Numbered from the stretch's first letter, positions 7,038 to 16,742 are shown. The stretch: DNA of 64,000 nucleotides from Paenibacillus sp. SZ31 (GCF_012912005.1 NZ_JABBEA010000008.1:62001-126000); one strand, 5' to 3'. The notes: generated from the sequence alone by a model not told the origin. Numbers and translations are program-made.

Positions 7038-9467
7038 ATGAACGGAAAAAAAGAGAAACTCGTTATCATTGGTAACGGTATGGCAGGAATAAGTACGGTT
7101 GAACAAATTTTGAAATTAACTTCGCGATTTGATATTACTGTTTTTGGTACAGAGCCCTACCCTAACTACAACCGCATTATGTTGTCCTATGTGTTGGAAG
7201 GTAGCAAAACACTGGATGACATCGTGCTGAACGATCTCCACTGGTATGAGGATTATGGTATTACTCTCCATACAGGAACAACTGTAGCCCGAATTGATTC
7301 GGATACGCTTGAGGTCGTTACGGAGGATGGAAATCGCTTCCCTTATGACAAAATCATCATTGCGACTGGCTCCAACTCCTTCATTCTGCCGGTACCGGGA
7401 CATGACAAAGAAGGTGTCGTTGGTTTCCGCGATATCGCCGATTGTAATGTGATGCTCGACGCTGCTAAACAGTACAAAAGAGCGGCCGTTATCGGTGGCG
7501 GACTGCTGGGTCTTGAAGCTGCGAAAGGTCTGGTACAACTTGGCATGGAAGTTACCGTAGTGCATCTGATGCAGGATCTGATGGAACGTCAGCTTGATCC
7601 TCAAGCTTCAGCCATGTTGAAGGCTGAACTGGAACGTCAGGGTATCCGCTTCAAGATGGGTGCGCAGACTTCCGAACTGCTGGGCGGCGAACGGGTCGAA
7701 GGGATTCGTTTTGCTGATGATTCTGTACTCAATGTTGATTTTGTGGTCATGGCTGTAGGCATTAAACCCAATACGGCTGTAGCCCGCGAAAGCGGTATGG
7801 AAGTGAACCGGGGTATTGTCGTGAATGACTATATGCAGACTTCACTTGCGAATGTCTATTCGGTCGGGGAATGTACAGAGCACCGCGGGGTATGTTATGG
7901 CCTCGTTGCCCCATTGTTCGAGCAAGGTATGATTCTGGCGAAACATATCTGCGGAGTTGAAACGGCTCCTTATGAAGGTTCTGTTGTATCCACGAAATTG
8001 AAAATTTCGGGTGTGGACGTCTTTTCAACTGGTGAATTCATCGACAGTCCAGAGCACACCGTCATTTCGCACAAAGATGACTGGAAACGGACTTACAAAA
8101 AAATTCTGCTTCGTGACAATAAAATGGTCGGTGCTGTGCTCTTCGGTGACATTACGGATTCTGCCGAATTGCAAAAACTGATCAAAAATCAAACCGAAAT
8201 GACCGAGGAATTGTACGGTTCGCTCATGGGCACAGGTTGTGGCGGTCATAAGAAAGCAACCTCTGTTGAAACGATGCCCGAGGACGAGATCGTCTGCGGA
8301 TGTAACGGGGTCACCAAAGGAACTATTGTCGATGTAATTACAAACCAGGGCCTTACCACTGTAGATGAAATCAAAGCCTGTACCGGTGCAACCCGCTCTT
8401 GTGGTGGATGTAAACCAGTTGTGGAACAAATTCTGCAATACGTGCTCGGAGACGGCTTCAGCAGTGGTGCCAAACAGGGAATATGCGGATGTACTTCTAT
8501 GGGCCGAGATGAGATCGTAGCCGAAATTCGTCAAAAAGGTCTGCAAACGACCAAAGAGGTCATGAATGTACTGGGTTGGAGTCAACCTGAAGGTTGTTCC
8601 AAATGTCGTCCGGCTATCAACTATTACCTTGGCATGATTGCACCGGATACGCACGAAGATGAGAAGGAATCCCGTTTTGTTAACGAACGCATGAACGCGA
8701 ATATTCAAAAAGATGGAACATACACGGTTGTACCTCGGATGTATGGCGGGGTGACTACACCAGCAGACCTCAAACGCATCGCTGACGTTTCCGTCAAATA
8801 TGATGTGAAAGCAGTCAAAGTGACTGGCGGCCAGCGTCTCGACTTGATTGGTGTCAAAAAAGAAGATCTGACTAAAGTCTGGGCTGAACTGGATATGCCT
8901 TCAGGTTATGCATACGCTAAATCGCTGCGAACGGTCAAAACATGTGTCGGCTCCCAATTCTGCCGCTTCGGTACACAGGATTCCATGGCCATGGGTGCTC
9001 GCATCGAACGTAAATTCGAACGTCTGGATCTGCCCGCTAAGTTTAAATATGCCGTGAACGGTTGTCCGCGGAACTGTGCAGAAGCATGTACCAAAGATAT
9101 CGGTATCGTAGGTAACGACGGCGGCTGGGAGATCTTTATCGGCGGTAACGGCGGTATTAAAGCAAGACTTGCTGATTCCCTATGCAAAGTGAAAACAGAT
9201 GAAGAGTTGATCGAACTGTGCGGAGCCATCATGCAATATTACCGCGAGACAGGTAACTATCTGGAACGGACTTCCGAGTGGGTGGAACGCATGGGTCTGG
9301 AGCATATTCGCTCGATTGTCGTCGATAACCTTGAGGAACGTAAAGCGTTGATGGAGCGGATTGAATTTGCACTTGAGCATGTTGAAGAACCTTGGCAAAA
9401 AGCGATTCGCAATGAAGAAGGCCAAAGCAAAATGTTCCATGGTATCGAAGTATCGGCTCGTCCATAA
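7038..9467 (+). CDS. nirB: Nitrite reductase [NAD(P)H], large subunit NirB
   Basis: An 809-residue cytoplasmic flavo-siroheme enzyme that reduces nitrite to ammonia. In order: an FAD/NAD(P)H domain from residue 8 (GNGMAGIS), two BFD-like [2Fe-2S] domains with CxC and CxxC clusters near 417-465 and 480-530, and a sulfite/nitrite-reductase domain whose siroheme-4Fe4S cysteines lie in TCVGSQFCRFG (near 634) and NGCPRNCAEAC (near 673). AAGGAGG precedes the ATG at 7038; the frame opens at 6966, but that start overlaps the -10 box. nirD and nirC follow on the same strand. Confidence 0.97.
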   Translation: MNGKKEKLVIIGNGMAGISTVEQILKLTSRFDITVFGTEPYPNYNRIMLSYVLEGSKTLDDIVLNDLHWYEDYGITLHTGTTVARIDSDTLEVVTEDGNRFPYDKIIIATGSNSFILPVPGHDKEGVVGFRDIADCNVMLDAAKQYKRAAVIGGGLLGLEAAKGLVQLGMEVTVVHLMQDLMERQLDPQASAMLKAELERQGIRFKMGAQTSELLGGERVEGIRFADDSVLNVDFVVMAVGIKPNTAVARESGMEVNRGIVVNDYMQTSLANVYSVGECTEHRGVCYGLVAPLFEQGMILAKHICGVETAPYEGSVVSTKLKISGVDVFSTGEFIDSPEHTVISHKDDWKRTYKKILLRDNKMVGAVLFGDITDSAELQKLIKNQTEMTEELYGSLMGTGCGGHKKATSVETMPEDEIVCGCNGVTKGTIVDVITNQGLTTVDEIKACTGATRSCGGCKPVVEQILQYVLGDGFSSGAKQGICGCTSMGRDEIVAEIRQKGLQTTKEVMNVLGWSQPEGCSKCRPAINYYLGMIAPDTHEDEKESRFVNERMNANIQKDGTYTVVPRMYGGVTTPADLKRIADVSVKYDVKAVKVTGGQRLDLIGVKKEDLTKVWAELDMPSGYAYAKSLRTVKTCVGSQFCRFGTQDSMAMGARIERKFERLDLPAKFKYAVNGCPRNCAEACTKDIGIVGNDGGWEIFIGGNGGIKARLADSLCKVKTDEELIELCGAIMQYYRETGNYLERTSEWVERMGLEHIRSIVVDNLEERKALMERIEFALEHVEEPWQKAIRNEEGQSKMFHGIEVSARP

Positions 9468-9523
9468 ACAAGCACGCAAGATCAATACTGGCGGAATGTT
9501 AAATAGATAAGGAGTGGTTTAAG

Positions 9524-9850
9524 ATGACGACAAAACAATCAGGCACCTACTTCCCTGCCGGAGTAGTTGAAGAATTCCTGCCACGAATCGGAAGAGTAGT
9601 TGAAATCCAGGATCATCAGCTTGCTGTCTTTCTTGCATCGGATGGTACCATCTTCGCTGCGGATAATCACAACCCCCACCCTAAGGGTGGGCCACTGGCT
9701 GAAGGCATTGTGTCCGGGCATTATCTGTACGACCCACTGTATGATTGGAAAATCGACCTGACTACCGGTCTTGTGCAGGCACCAGACAATGGTCAAGTAC
9801 AGATGTATCCGGTAAAGGTAGAGAACGGCCAGGTCTGGATCGAAATATAG
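9524..9850 (+). CDS. nirD: Nitrite reductase small subunit NirD
   Basis: A 108-residue Rieske-fold protein of normal NirD length. The first cluster position reads DNHNPHPKGGPL and the second HYLYDPLYDW, so the Rieske cysteines are absent, as is usual for NirD, which carries no iron-sulfur cluster and acts as accessory subunit to NirB. AAGGAGTGG lies before the ATG. It sits 56 bases after nirB and 49 bases before nirC. Confidence 0.93.
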   Translation: MTTKQSGTYFPAGVVEEFLPRIGRVVEIQDHQLAVFLASDGTIFAADNHNPHPKGGPLAEGIVSGHYLYDPLYDWKIDLTTGLVQAPDNGQVQMYPVKVENGQVWIEI

Positions 9851-9899
9851 CTCCATTGAAACGTTCAAAGATTGATGCAAAATAATGGGGGAAACCGTG

Positions 9900-10682
9900 A
9901 TGTATACACCAAGTGTTGAGGGAATTATTGAAGCTGCGGTTAAAAAACGGGATCAAATGAACGCAAGTCTGCCACGTTACATGGTTGCTGCCTTGATGGC
10001 TGGTGCCTATGTAGGACTTGGCATCGTTCTGATCTTCAGTATTGGTGCTCCGCTCCTTGCAGCACAGTCACCACTGCAAACCATGTTGATGGGCATGTCC
10101 TTCGGACTCGCGCTCACGCTGGTCATCTTTGCCGGATCGGAACTGTTTACAGGTAACAATATGTTCTTTACCATGAGTACGCTGGCAGGCCGAACTACAG
10201 TTAACGATACGCTGAAGAACTGGGGACTCGTCTTTGTCGGCAACCTGCTCGGTGCGATTCTGCTCAGTCTGCTTATAGTCGGTAGTGGCCTGTTCAAAAC
10301 GGCTACGCCGGAACATCTGTTATTCGTCGTCTCTGCCAAAAAGATGGCCGCTCCCGTATCCGAGTTGTTCTTCCGCGGCATTCTCTGTAACTGGCTCGTC
10401 TGTCTGGCGATCTGGATGGCGGCACGCTCCAAAGAGGATATCGCCAAACTTGTTCTCATCTGGTGGTGTCTGTACGCATTTATCGCAAGTGGCTATGAGC
10501 ACAGTGTTGCCAATATGACATTGCTGTCTTTATCCTGGTTGCTGCCAAACCACCCAGATACGATCACGATGGCAGGCTGGTTCCATAACATGATTCCGGT
10601 GACACTTGGTAATATCATCGGCGGTGCCCTCTTTGTCGGCATGGCGTACTGGTATACTTCGCCGGTACGTAAAAAATCATAA
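9900..10682 (+). CDS. nirC: Formate/nitrite transporter family protein NirC
   Basis: A 260-residue channel protein with about six membrane helices. Family markers include GAYVGLGIVL, FAGSELFTGNNM and CNWLVCLAIWMA. The pentameric FNT channels pass nitrite or formate; the place directly after nirBD points to nitrite import for assimilation or detoxification. GGGGGA lies 7-8 bases before the ATG at 9900, which is preferred over the ATG at 9885. A terminator follows 50 bases downstream. Confidence 0.93.
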   Translation: MYTPSVEGIIEAAVKKRDQMNASLPRYMVAALMAGAYVGLGIVLIFSIGAPLLAAQSPLQTMLMGMSFGLALTLVIFAGSELFTGNNMFFTMSTLAGRTTVNDTLKNWGLVFVGNLLGAILLSLLIVGSGLFKTATPEHLLFVVSAKKMAAPVSELFFRGILCNWLVCLAIWMAARSKEDIAKLVLIWWCLYAFIASGYEHSVANMTLLSLSWLLPNHPDTITMAGWFHNMIPVTLGNIIGGALFVGMAYWYTSPVRKKS

Positions 10683-10732
10683 TTTTTGATTCAACTGCAC
10701 TTATGTAGCCTAGAGCACAACATCTACACACT

Positions 10733-10784
10733 GAAGCCATGATGGATGCCGAACTCACGTTCAATCACACATCGTGGCTTTTTA
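10733..10784 (+). terminator. Terminator of the nirBDC operon
   Basis: AAGCCATGATG pairs with CATCGTGGCTT (one G-T pair) around a long loop, followed by TTTTATT. Confidence 0.65.
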
Positions 10785-10965
10785 TTGTTTGTCGATAAGT
10801 GCGTACTCTCTCGTACGCCTCCCTTTCATTCTCTCGTCCTTCTATAGAGAATGAAAATTTCATTTTACCTTTGACGCTATCCGCGTTAATCCACAGTTGA
10901 CATAGCTGGCGTATAGTCGATGGATACTCACACTTATACTCAACCAGCAAAGGATGAACGCTTAT

Positions 10966-11595
10966 ATGGGAATTCACACGTACTTCAGGTCACTCAACGA
11001 TCTTGAACGTATTATTCGTACACCGGGCAAATTCAAATTCGAAGAACACAGCGTATCCGCCCATTCCTGGAAAGTCGTACAGTACGCCAAAACACTTGCA
11101 GATATTGAGGAGCAACATGGTGTCAACATTGATTGGAAGAAGTTATACGAAATCACCAGCAGTCATGATTATGGCGAAATCTTCATCGGTGATATCAAAA
11201 CACCCGTCAAACATTATTCACTGGAGCTGCGTTCGATGCTGCAAAAGGTGGAAGAAGGCATGGTTGAACATTTTATTAATGAAAATATTCCTGAAGAGTT
11301 CCAACCTATTTTCCGCAGACAGCTGCGTGAAGGTAAAGATCAATCGGTGGAAGGACTGATTCTGGAAGTCGCAGACAAGATGGATCAGGTATACGAAGCC
11401 TTTGCCGAGCTCCAACGTGGTAATACGGAGAAAGAATTTATCGTCATGTATCGTTATGCTTTGGTCAAAATCAAAAATATCGACCTCCACTGTGTGCAGT
11501 ATTTCCTGGAACAGATTCTCCCCGACATGATCGAAGAAGGTATCCGCTCCCCGTTTGATATTCGCAAAATAACCGAAGAAGCTTTGGCCCAGTAA
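10966..11595 (+). CDS. YfbR-like HD-domain nucleotidase
   Basis: A protein of about 209 residues with an HD-superfamily core: EEHSVSAHSWKVVQYA, TSSHDYGEIFIGDI (the HD pair), and EVADKMDQVYEAFAEL with the distal Asp. This resembles YfbR/YqeK-type metal-dependent phosphohydrolases such as 5'-deoxynucleotidases. Two starts are possible, 10954 and 10966. The AAAGG element sits against the first ATG, so 10966 is preferred. Monocistronic, between the nir terminator and the convergent response-regulator gene. Confidence 0.85.
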   Translation: MGIHTYFRSLNDLERIIRTPGKFKFEEHSVSAHSWKVVQYAKTLADIEEQHGVNIDWKKLYEITSSHDYGEIFIGDIKTPVKHYSLELRSMLQKVEEGMVEHFINENIPEEFQPIFRRQLREGKDQSVEGLILEVADKMDQVYEAFAELQRGNTEKEFIVMYRYALVKIKNIDLHCVQYFLEQILPDMIEEGIRSPFDIRKITEEALAQ

Positions 11596-12405
11596 TCAGC
11601 TCAAGTCAACATGGTGCTCATCATCCATGGACAGAGCTTTTTTTCGTTCCTGTAATTGCAGTCGATACTCGCTAGGATACATTCCGGTTTTGTTTTTGAA
11701 GATTCGGCTGAAATAGTGGGAATCACTATATCCTACCTTTCCACCAATGGTCTTGATATCCATATTTTCGTGCGTGACGAGCATGCGCTTCGCTTCATTC
11801 ATTCGCAGGCCTGTCATATATTTCAGTGGAGTCTCCCCCGTTACTTTCTTAAAACACTTCCCTAGATAGTCCACACTAAAATGCATCTGCCCTGCCATGT
11901 CCTGAAGCGTAATCTCATGCATGTAATTCTGCTTCAAATACAGCTTAACGGCCTCTGCGATGTCCTCTGGCTTCACCTGCTCATCCAGCACGGCACTGAC
12001 ATGGGCAAGCGAATCCACAGCGCTCCCAAGCTTCAATTCCATCGCATCCAGCAGTGTACGAAGCTGTTCTTCCGATAATGGTTTGAGCAAATAATCCTCC
12101 ACCTTGTAGCTGATTGCCTGCCGTGCATACTCGAATTCATGATAACCACTCAGAATGACAATTTTCACATGCGGGTAGGCAAAATACAGATATTTGGCCA
12201 GTTCCAATCCATTCATTACTGGCATCTGAATATCGGTTACAACCAGGTCAGGAACGGAATGTTCGATCAGCTGTAACGCTTCCTGACCGTTCCTCGCCTC
12301 ACCGATCACCTCGAACCGGGTGCCCAGCTCCCTAAATTTGCGCGATACATTGCGGCGAATCAGGGCCTCGTCCTCCACAATAATCGTTCTGTATTTGATC
12401 GTCAT
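11596..12405 (-). CDS. AraC-type response regulator (YesN-like)
   Basis: A protein of about 269 residues. The receiver domain covers residues 5-120 with VEDEALIRR, the phosphoacceptor Asp58 in VVTDIQMP, the Ser in VILSGYHEF and the Lys in EDYLLKPLS. The C-terminal AraC double helix-turn-helix covers about 165-265 (FSVDYLGKCFK, GYSDSHYFSRIFK). It is the partner of the kinase immediately upstream. The start at 12405 lies 4 bases past the kinase stop; an ATG at 12417 would overlap it. It probably activates the divergent sugar ABC operon starting at 14468. Confidence 0.93.
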   Translation of the reverse strand: MTIKYRTIIVEDEALIRRNVSRKFRELGTRFEVIGEARNGQEALQLIEHSVPDLVVTDIQMPVMNGLELAKYLYFAYPHVKIVILSGYHEFEYARQAISYKVEDYLLKPLSEEQLRTLLDAMELKLGSAVDSLAHVSAVLDEQVKPEDIAEAVKLYLKQNYMHEITLQDMAGQMHFSVDYLGKCFKKVTGETPLKYMTGLRMNEAKRMLVTHENMDIKTIGGKVGYSDSHYFSRIFKNKTGMYPSEYRLQLQERKKALSMDDEHHVDLS

Positions 12406-12409
12406 GGGT

Positions 12410-14329
12410 TCAGTCATGCTCCTTTCGAATGGAACCACCTATGGTAATCTGGACACCGCCGGAAGGCTTGTTTGTAATCTGCATGTGGGCTGCCGTGCCA
12501 TACCATAATTTCAACCTGACCCAGATATTCTTGAGTCCCATACCGTTAATTTCAAGATCGGGCATACGCTCCCACTCCTGTGACTGTTCGATGTAATGCA
12601 TGATCTTGGCAAGTGCCTCGGGTTCCATGCCAGGCCCATTGTCTTCCACGTGGATCTGCCAAGTCTCCTGTAACGCATCCATTTCTCCAGTAATGTTCAA
12701 TCTCCATGGAGAGGTATCACCCAGTCCATATTTCATGGCATTTTCGAGTAGTGGCTGTACCATCAGCATCGGAACCTGGATATTTTGCATCTCATCCGGA
12801 ATATGGAACGCATAGTGCAGATCATCCTCGAACCGAATTTTCATACACTCCAGATATCGCTCACAATAATCCAGTTCTTGAGACAGTGGAACCCCGTTCT
12901 TACCCGGAGTAGAAATATAACGGAGCATGGATGCAATATGACCACAGAACGCGACAATCTGCTCATTCATGCCTTCTTCCGCCATGATGCTAATATTCGT
13001 GATGTTGTTGTAGAGAAAATGCGGGTTCATCTGGGATTGTAACGCCAGTAATCTCGCTTCTGTCTCCTGGGATTTCATCGCCAGCCTGTCCTGAAAAGAT
13101 TGTACAAGTTGCTGATTCAGCCGGATAAACGTATCATTCAGCTCATCCATCTCCCGGATGGAACCGGGATGCTCCAGCTTGAACAAATGTGCCGAAGCCT
13201 GACCTGATATCAGATCGTTCTCACCCGTCTTCTGGATAATGCGCTGTAAGCGATGCAGCGGCAAAGTGACCCGTTTGGAGATCAGATATGAGAGAACCAG
13301 AATCAGCATCAGGGTGGCTAACGTGGCACCGATAAACATCACAGCCATCCGATTGAGACTTGCGAAAAGGGACTGCTTCGACTGCATGACAACAACGGTC
13401 CATCCCGTCTCCTGTGACGTCATATACGTCATCATTTGCTTGGAATGATTCAGAGGATCGGTTACTTCTTGCATGGTATCCGATGGAAATGCACGATTTT
13501 GAATTAAGTCCACATCATCGAAATGACCTACTTGGGAAGCATCGGCATCTGAAGAAAGTGGATATAACCGTGTATTTTGTTCATCCATCACATAGATGCG
13601 AAGCTCCTCGTTACTCGCCTGTAAATCATTCAAATGCTGGAACAGGGTTCCGGCATCCTGCAAAATCTCAACCACGCCCTGGCTGACATAATTGCCATCT
13701 TTGTATACCCGGGTAAGGGATATGTAGGGTTGTTCTGACTTCCCCTCCCCTGTTGGCATGGGTAAAGCTCCCCCCTCTAACAGACGGATCACTCGCCAGC
13801 CACTCCGCTCCCAGGTTTCCTTGTACCAAGGTCGCTGAGTCAGATCCACCGACAGTTGACCGTTGAATGCACCCGCTCCCAGCATCTTGCCGTTCACATC
13901 ATAGATATTGGCCTGCTTGGCTGTATTGGAGCTGCTGATGATCGCCAGTATGACGTCAATCAGTGTGGTTGTATCTTTGTACAATGCGGGGTCACTCGTC
14001 AGTGTCTGTTCACTGTCCTCCGCTGGTGCCAAGTAGTGACTGAAGTGTTCCTTTACCAGATTGGAGTACACGATATTCATGGAGAAGTTGTTCATTTTCA
14101 CCACTTCCTGATCCAGATTGCCAACAATCGATACCCCCAGTTGTTTCTGCTGTTCTTCACTTCGATGACGAATGTCACTTGCGAGAAAAACATACAGAAG
14201 CCCCGCCACAATCAGCGAAAAGATAATAAATACCGCAGAGTAATAGGCAAACAGACTTTGCTGAAGCGTTCCAAATCGATACCGCAATCCCCAAACACCT
14301 CGTCCTATGATGATATTGGTTACACCCAT
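12410..14329 (-). CDS. Sensor histidine kinase (YesM-like)
   Basis: A membrane kinase with one helix near the N-terminus (SLFAYYSAVFIIFSLIV), a long extracellular dCache-like sensor, a second helix (MAVMFIGATLATLMLILVL), HAMP, the His_kinase phosphoacceptor in QMNPHFLYNNITN and an ATPase domain with ENAMKYG, DNGPGM and GMGLKNI. YesM-type kinases usually sense a carbohydrate or a liganded binding protein and control sugar importers. The frame extends to an ATG at 14401 without a ribosome site; both starts are weak. The response regulator follows directly. Confidence 0.92.
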   Translation of the reverse strand: MGVTNIIIGRGVWGLRYRFGTLQQSLFAYYSAVFIIFSLIVAGLLYVFLASDIRHRSEEQQKQLGVSIVGNLDQEVVKMNNFSMNIVYSNLVKEHFSHYLAPAEDSEQTLTSDPALYKDTTTLIDVILAIISSSNTAKQANIYDVNGKMLGAGAFNGQLSVDLTQRPWYKETWERSGWRVIRLLEGGALPMPTGEGKSEQPYISLTRVYKDGNYVSQGVVEILQDAGTLFQHLNDLQASNEELRIYVMDEQNTRLYPLSSDADASQVGHFDDVDLIQNRAFPSDTMQEVTDPLNHSKQMMTYMTSQETGWTVVVMQSKQSLFASLNRMAVMFIGATLATLMLILVLSYLISKRVTLPLHRLQRIIQKTGENDLISGQASAHLFKLEHPGSIREMDELNDTFIRLNQQLVQSFQDRLAMKSQETEARLLALQSQMNPHFLYNNITNISIMAEEGMNEQIVAFCGHIASMLRYISTPGKNGVPLSQELDYCERYLECMKIRFEDDLHYAFHIPDEMQNIQVPMLMVQPLLENAMKYGLGDTSPWRLNITGEMDALQETWQIHVEDNGPGMEPEALAKIMHYIEQSQEWERMPDLEINGMGLKNIWVRLKLWYGTAAHMQITNKPSGGVQITIGGSIRKEHD

Positions 14330-14407
14330 CGAAAATGTCCACCCAACAGAACGCTTTTGTCTATTGAGCGCATCCCTTGTTCGCAGTAAAGTTATCCACA
14401 TAAGAAT

Positions 14408-14440
14408 ACGCTTACATTAAGCGTTTCGGCAAGTGATAAT
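14408..14440 (+). promoter_or_regulatory. Palindromic operator and -10 box before the sugar ABC operon
   Basis: A perfect inverted repeat ACGCTTA-CAT-TAAGCGT occupies 14408-14424 and a GATAAT -10-like box lies at 14435-14440. The palindrome covers the -35 region, which has no good hexamer. A site for the adjacent response regulator is the simplest reading. Confidence 0.45.
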
Positions 14441-14467
14441 TTTCTTTATATTCCGGGAGGTTCAATG

Positions 14468-15769
14468 ATGAGAAAACGATTTCTATTTTCGCTTGCAAGT
14501 GTGCTCTTGCTCTCCACCCTGCTGCTTGCCGGATGCAACTCAGGGAAAAGTGCTGAAGGTTCGGGTAAGGTGACACTCACATTTGGAACAAGCCAATCCG
14601 GTATTCCGCGTACAGGCATCATGCAGACGATGGCCATGGAATATGAGCAGGAGACGGGTGTCAAAATTGACTTTCAGGTCGTACCTGACGCACAGTGGCG
14701 TGACCTGATCAAGGTGAAGCTGGCCTCTGGCGAAGCACCTGACATTTTCAATGTCGATGTGGACCCTCTCAGCATGCCGGCCAACGTAAGACCGGAGGAA
14801 AATGCCATTGACCTGACCAATGAGGAATTCACAGGTCGGATGTCCGAAGAGATTTTGCCAACTGTCAGTCACAATGACAAGGTGTACGGGGTTTCTTTTG
14901 CCCCATCGAAAATCTGGTATGTGTACTATAACAAACGTATCTTCGCAGAGCTTGGCATTGAGCCTCCTACATCCTATGCGGAATTCAAGGCAATCAGCCA
15001 GAAAATTAAAGAAAAAGACATCATTCCGTTCTATCAGGCACCTGCCAGCGGGTGGTATCAGGTTCTGCCTTTGTTCGAAACGGGGCCTAACTATGAACAA
15101 ACGACAGCAGGAACCTATGAGAAGCTGAACAATAATGAGATGAAAGTGGCAGATATGACACAGCTCAAGACAGTCATTGAACAGTTGAAGGAATTTGCGG
15201 ATCTCGGTTATTTCGGCAAAGACTTCTTGTCCAATACCGTTGAAGCGGGCATTGAAGCGTTTGGTCAGGAAAAAGCGGCTATGTTGCTGCGGGTGCCAGG
15301 TACGGAAAAGGAAGTGTCCGAAGCGTATCCGGAAATGGAAGACAATATGGGATTCTTCGTCATGCCATGGGGAGACAATCAGACGATTGGAGTGAACCCG
15401 GGCGGATCGGCTGCGATGTTCGGTAACAAAAACAGTAAACATCCCGAAGAAGTGCTGAAATTCTTCCGCTGGATTACCGAGCATGATCATCTGCAACGTG
15501 TATTCGATGAAGGTGAAGGTAACCTGACGATCTGCTGGCCCGAAATCGAACCGAAGCTGACACAGGATTATATTGATTATGAGAAAAATCATGAAAAAGG
15601 TACGGTCATGCAAGCCGCTGTGAAATACATTGATCCACAATGGATGGATATTGGCAAGGACTTGTCAGGTATGTTCGCCGGAGCCATGACACCGGATCAG
15701 ATTCTGCAAAATATTGATAAACGTCGGGCTGAACAAGCCAAAGTGTTGAAGGATGAAGCGTGGCAATAA
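14468..15769 (+). CDS. Extracellular solute-binding lipoprotein, family 1 (sugar ABC importer)
   Basis: A protein of about 433 residues with a lipoprotein signal peptide (RKRFLFSLA..LLLAGC, lipid-modified Cys near residue 22). The mature part is a family-1 solute-binding protein with segments such as DAQWRDLIKVKLASGEAPDIF and GYFGKDFLSNTVEAG. It presents an oligosaccharide or other carbohydrate to the two permeases encoded downstream. GGGAGG precedes the ATG pair at 14465 and 14468, and the second has the better spacing. No ATPase gene lies nearby, so a shared MsmX-type ATPase probably drives import. Confidence 0.93.
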   Translation: MRKRFLFSLASVLLLSTLLLAGCNSGKSAEGSGKVTLTFGTSQSGIPRTGIMQTMAMEYEQETGVKIDFQVVPDAQWRDLIKVKLASGEAPDIFNVDVDPLSMPANVRPEENAIDLTNEEFTGRMSEEILPTVSHNDKVYGVSFAPSKIWYVYYNKRIFAELGIEPPTSYAEFKAISQKIKEKDIIPFYQAPASGWYQVLPLFETGPNYEQTTAGTYEKLNNNEMKVADMTQLKTVIEQLKEFADLGYFGKDFLSNTVEAGIEAFGQEKAAMLLRVPGTEKEVSEAYPEMEDNMGFFVMPWGDNQTIGVNPGGSAAMFGNKNSKHPEEVLKFFRWITEHDHLQRVFDEGEGNLTICWPEIEPKLTQDYIDYEKNHEKGTVMQAAVKYIDPQWMDIGKDLSGMFAGAMTPDQILQNIDKRRAEQAKVLKDEAWQ

Positions 15770-15774
15770 CAGCC

Positions 15775-15833
15775 TATCTTTCAGATAAACATAAACGCTG
15801 AACAGCGTTACATGCAGCGGGCATTTGCCCGCT
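15775..15833 (+). other. Three consecutive hairpins between binding-protein and permease genes
   Basis: Perfect small stems follow one another: TATCT/AGATA (15775-15787), AACGCTG/CAGCGTT (15794-15809) and AGCGGGCA/TGCCCGCT (15816-15833). None has a long T run, so they look like mRNA processing or stabilising elements rather than a full terminator. Confidence 0.6.
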
Positions 15834-15869
15834 TGTGTATTTTGGCAGGAAGGAAAGGTGTTACGGATT

Positions 15870-16742
15870 ATGAATGCGAACAAAATCTATCCCTGGTATT
15901 TCTCATCTGGAGCGATTGTATTATATCTGCTGTTCATTGTCGCTCCCGCCCTGCTGGGCATCTATTATTCCTTCACCGACTGGAACAGCTATAGTTCGGA
16001 GAAGAACTTTATTGGACTGGAGCATTTCCGTACGATTCTTGCGGGTGATCCGACCTATCTGCTTTTTATCAAAAATACAGTCCTGTTCACCCTGGTAACA
16101 TCCATCGCCAAGACGGTTCTCGGCTTGTTTCTGGCCCTGCTGCTGGTCAGCGGTGTAAAGGCCGCCAATCTGCATCGGATGATTATCTTCTCCCCGCAGG
16201 TGCTATCGTTCCTGATTGTTGGACTCGTGTTCAAAAGTCTGCTCGACCCCAACAACGGGTTCGTTAACGTGACTCTGCGTTCCATGGGACTGGACGTTCT
16301 CGCCCAGAACTGGCTGGGCTCCTTGACCTGGGCCATGCCATCCATTATGGCAGTGGATACGTGGAAAGGCATGGGATACATCATGGTGCTGTTCATCGCC
16401 GGACTGCTCGCCATCCCCCGCGATTATTACGAGGCAGCATCCATTGACGGCGCCGGGTTCGGGCAAAAGCTGTTTCGAATTACGATTCCGATGCTGATGC
16501 CTACCATTACGATCGCCACGGTACTCAATATTACGTATGGGTTGAGAGTATTCGATGCCATATACGTGCTGACCAATGGTGGCCCCGGTAATGCCACGGA
16601 TGTCATTAACACGGCGGTCTATTCTTCTTTTGCCAAAGGATATTGGGGACTCGGAAGTGCACTATCCACCATCCTGTTTGTCATCATGGCGATCATCTCC
16701 TTCTTCATCATTCGTTTGATGAATCGAAAGGTGGAATACTAA
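15870..16742 (+). CDS. Carbohydrate ABC transporter permease 1 (UgpA/MalF-type)
   Basis: A 290-residue membrane protein with about six helices and the EAA loop YYEAASIDGAGFGQKLFRITIPML, the ATPase docking site of sugar permeases. The start at 15870 is set by GGAAAGG upstream; the frame opens at 15825, inside the third intergenic hairpin. It ends 1 base before the second permease gene, so the two are coupled. Confidence 0.95.
   Translation: MNANKIYPWYFSSGAIVLYLLFIVAPALLGIYYSFTDWNSYSSEKNFIGLEHFRTILAGDPTYLLFIKNTVLFTLVTSIAKTVLGLFLALLLVSGVKAANLHRMIIFSPQVLSFLIVGLVFKSLLDPNNGFVNVTLRSMGLDVLAQNWLGSLTWAMPSIMAVDTWKGMGYIMVLFIAGLLAIPRDYYEAASIDGAGFGQKLFRITIPMLMPTITIATVLNITYGLRVFDAIYVLTNGGPGNATDVINTAVYSSFAKGYWGLGSALSTILFVIMAIISFFIIRLMNRKVEY

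Noticed and set aside
8025..8708. A 227-codon minus-strand frame
   Set aside because: It is opposite nirB within its BFD domains, and its composition and lack of a ribosome site mark it as a shadow.
10954..10965. Earlier ATG for the YfbR-like gene
   Set aside because: It directly abuts the AAAGG element, so ribosome spacing would be too short. It cannot be fully excluded.
14540..15640. A 366-codon minus-strand frame
   Set aside because: It lies wholly opposite the sugar-binding lipoprotein gene, which has signal peptide, lipobox and ribosome site. The antisense product looks random.
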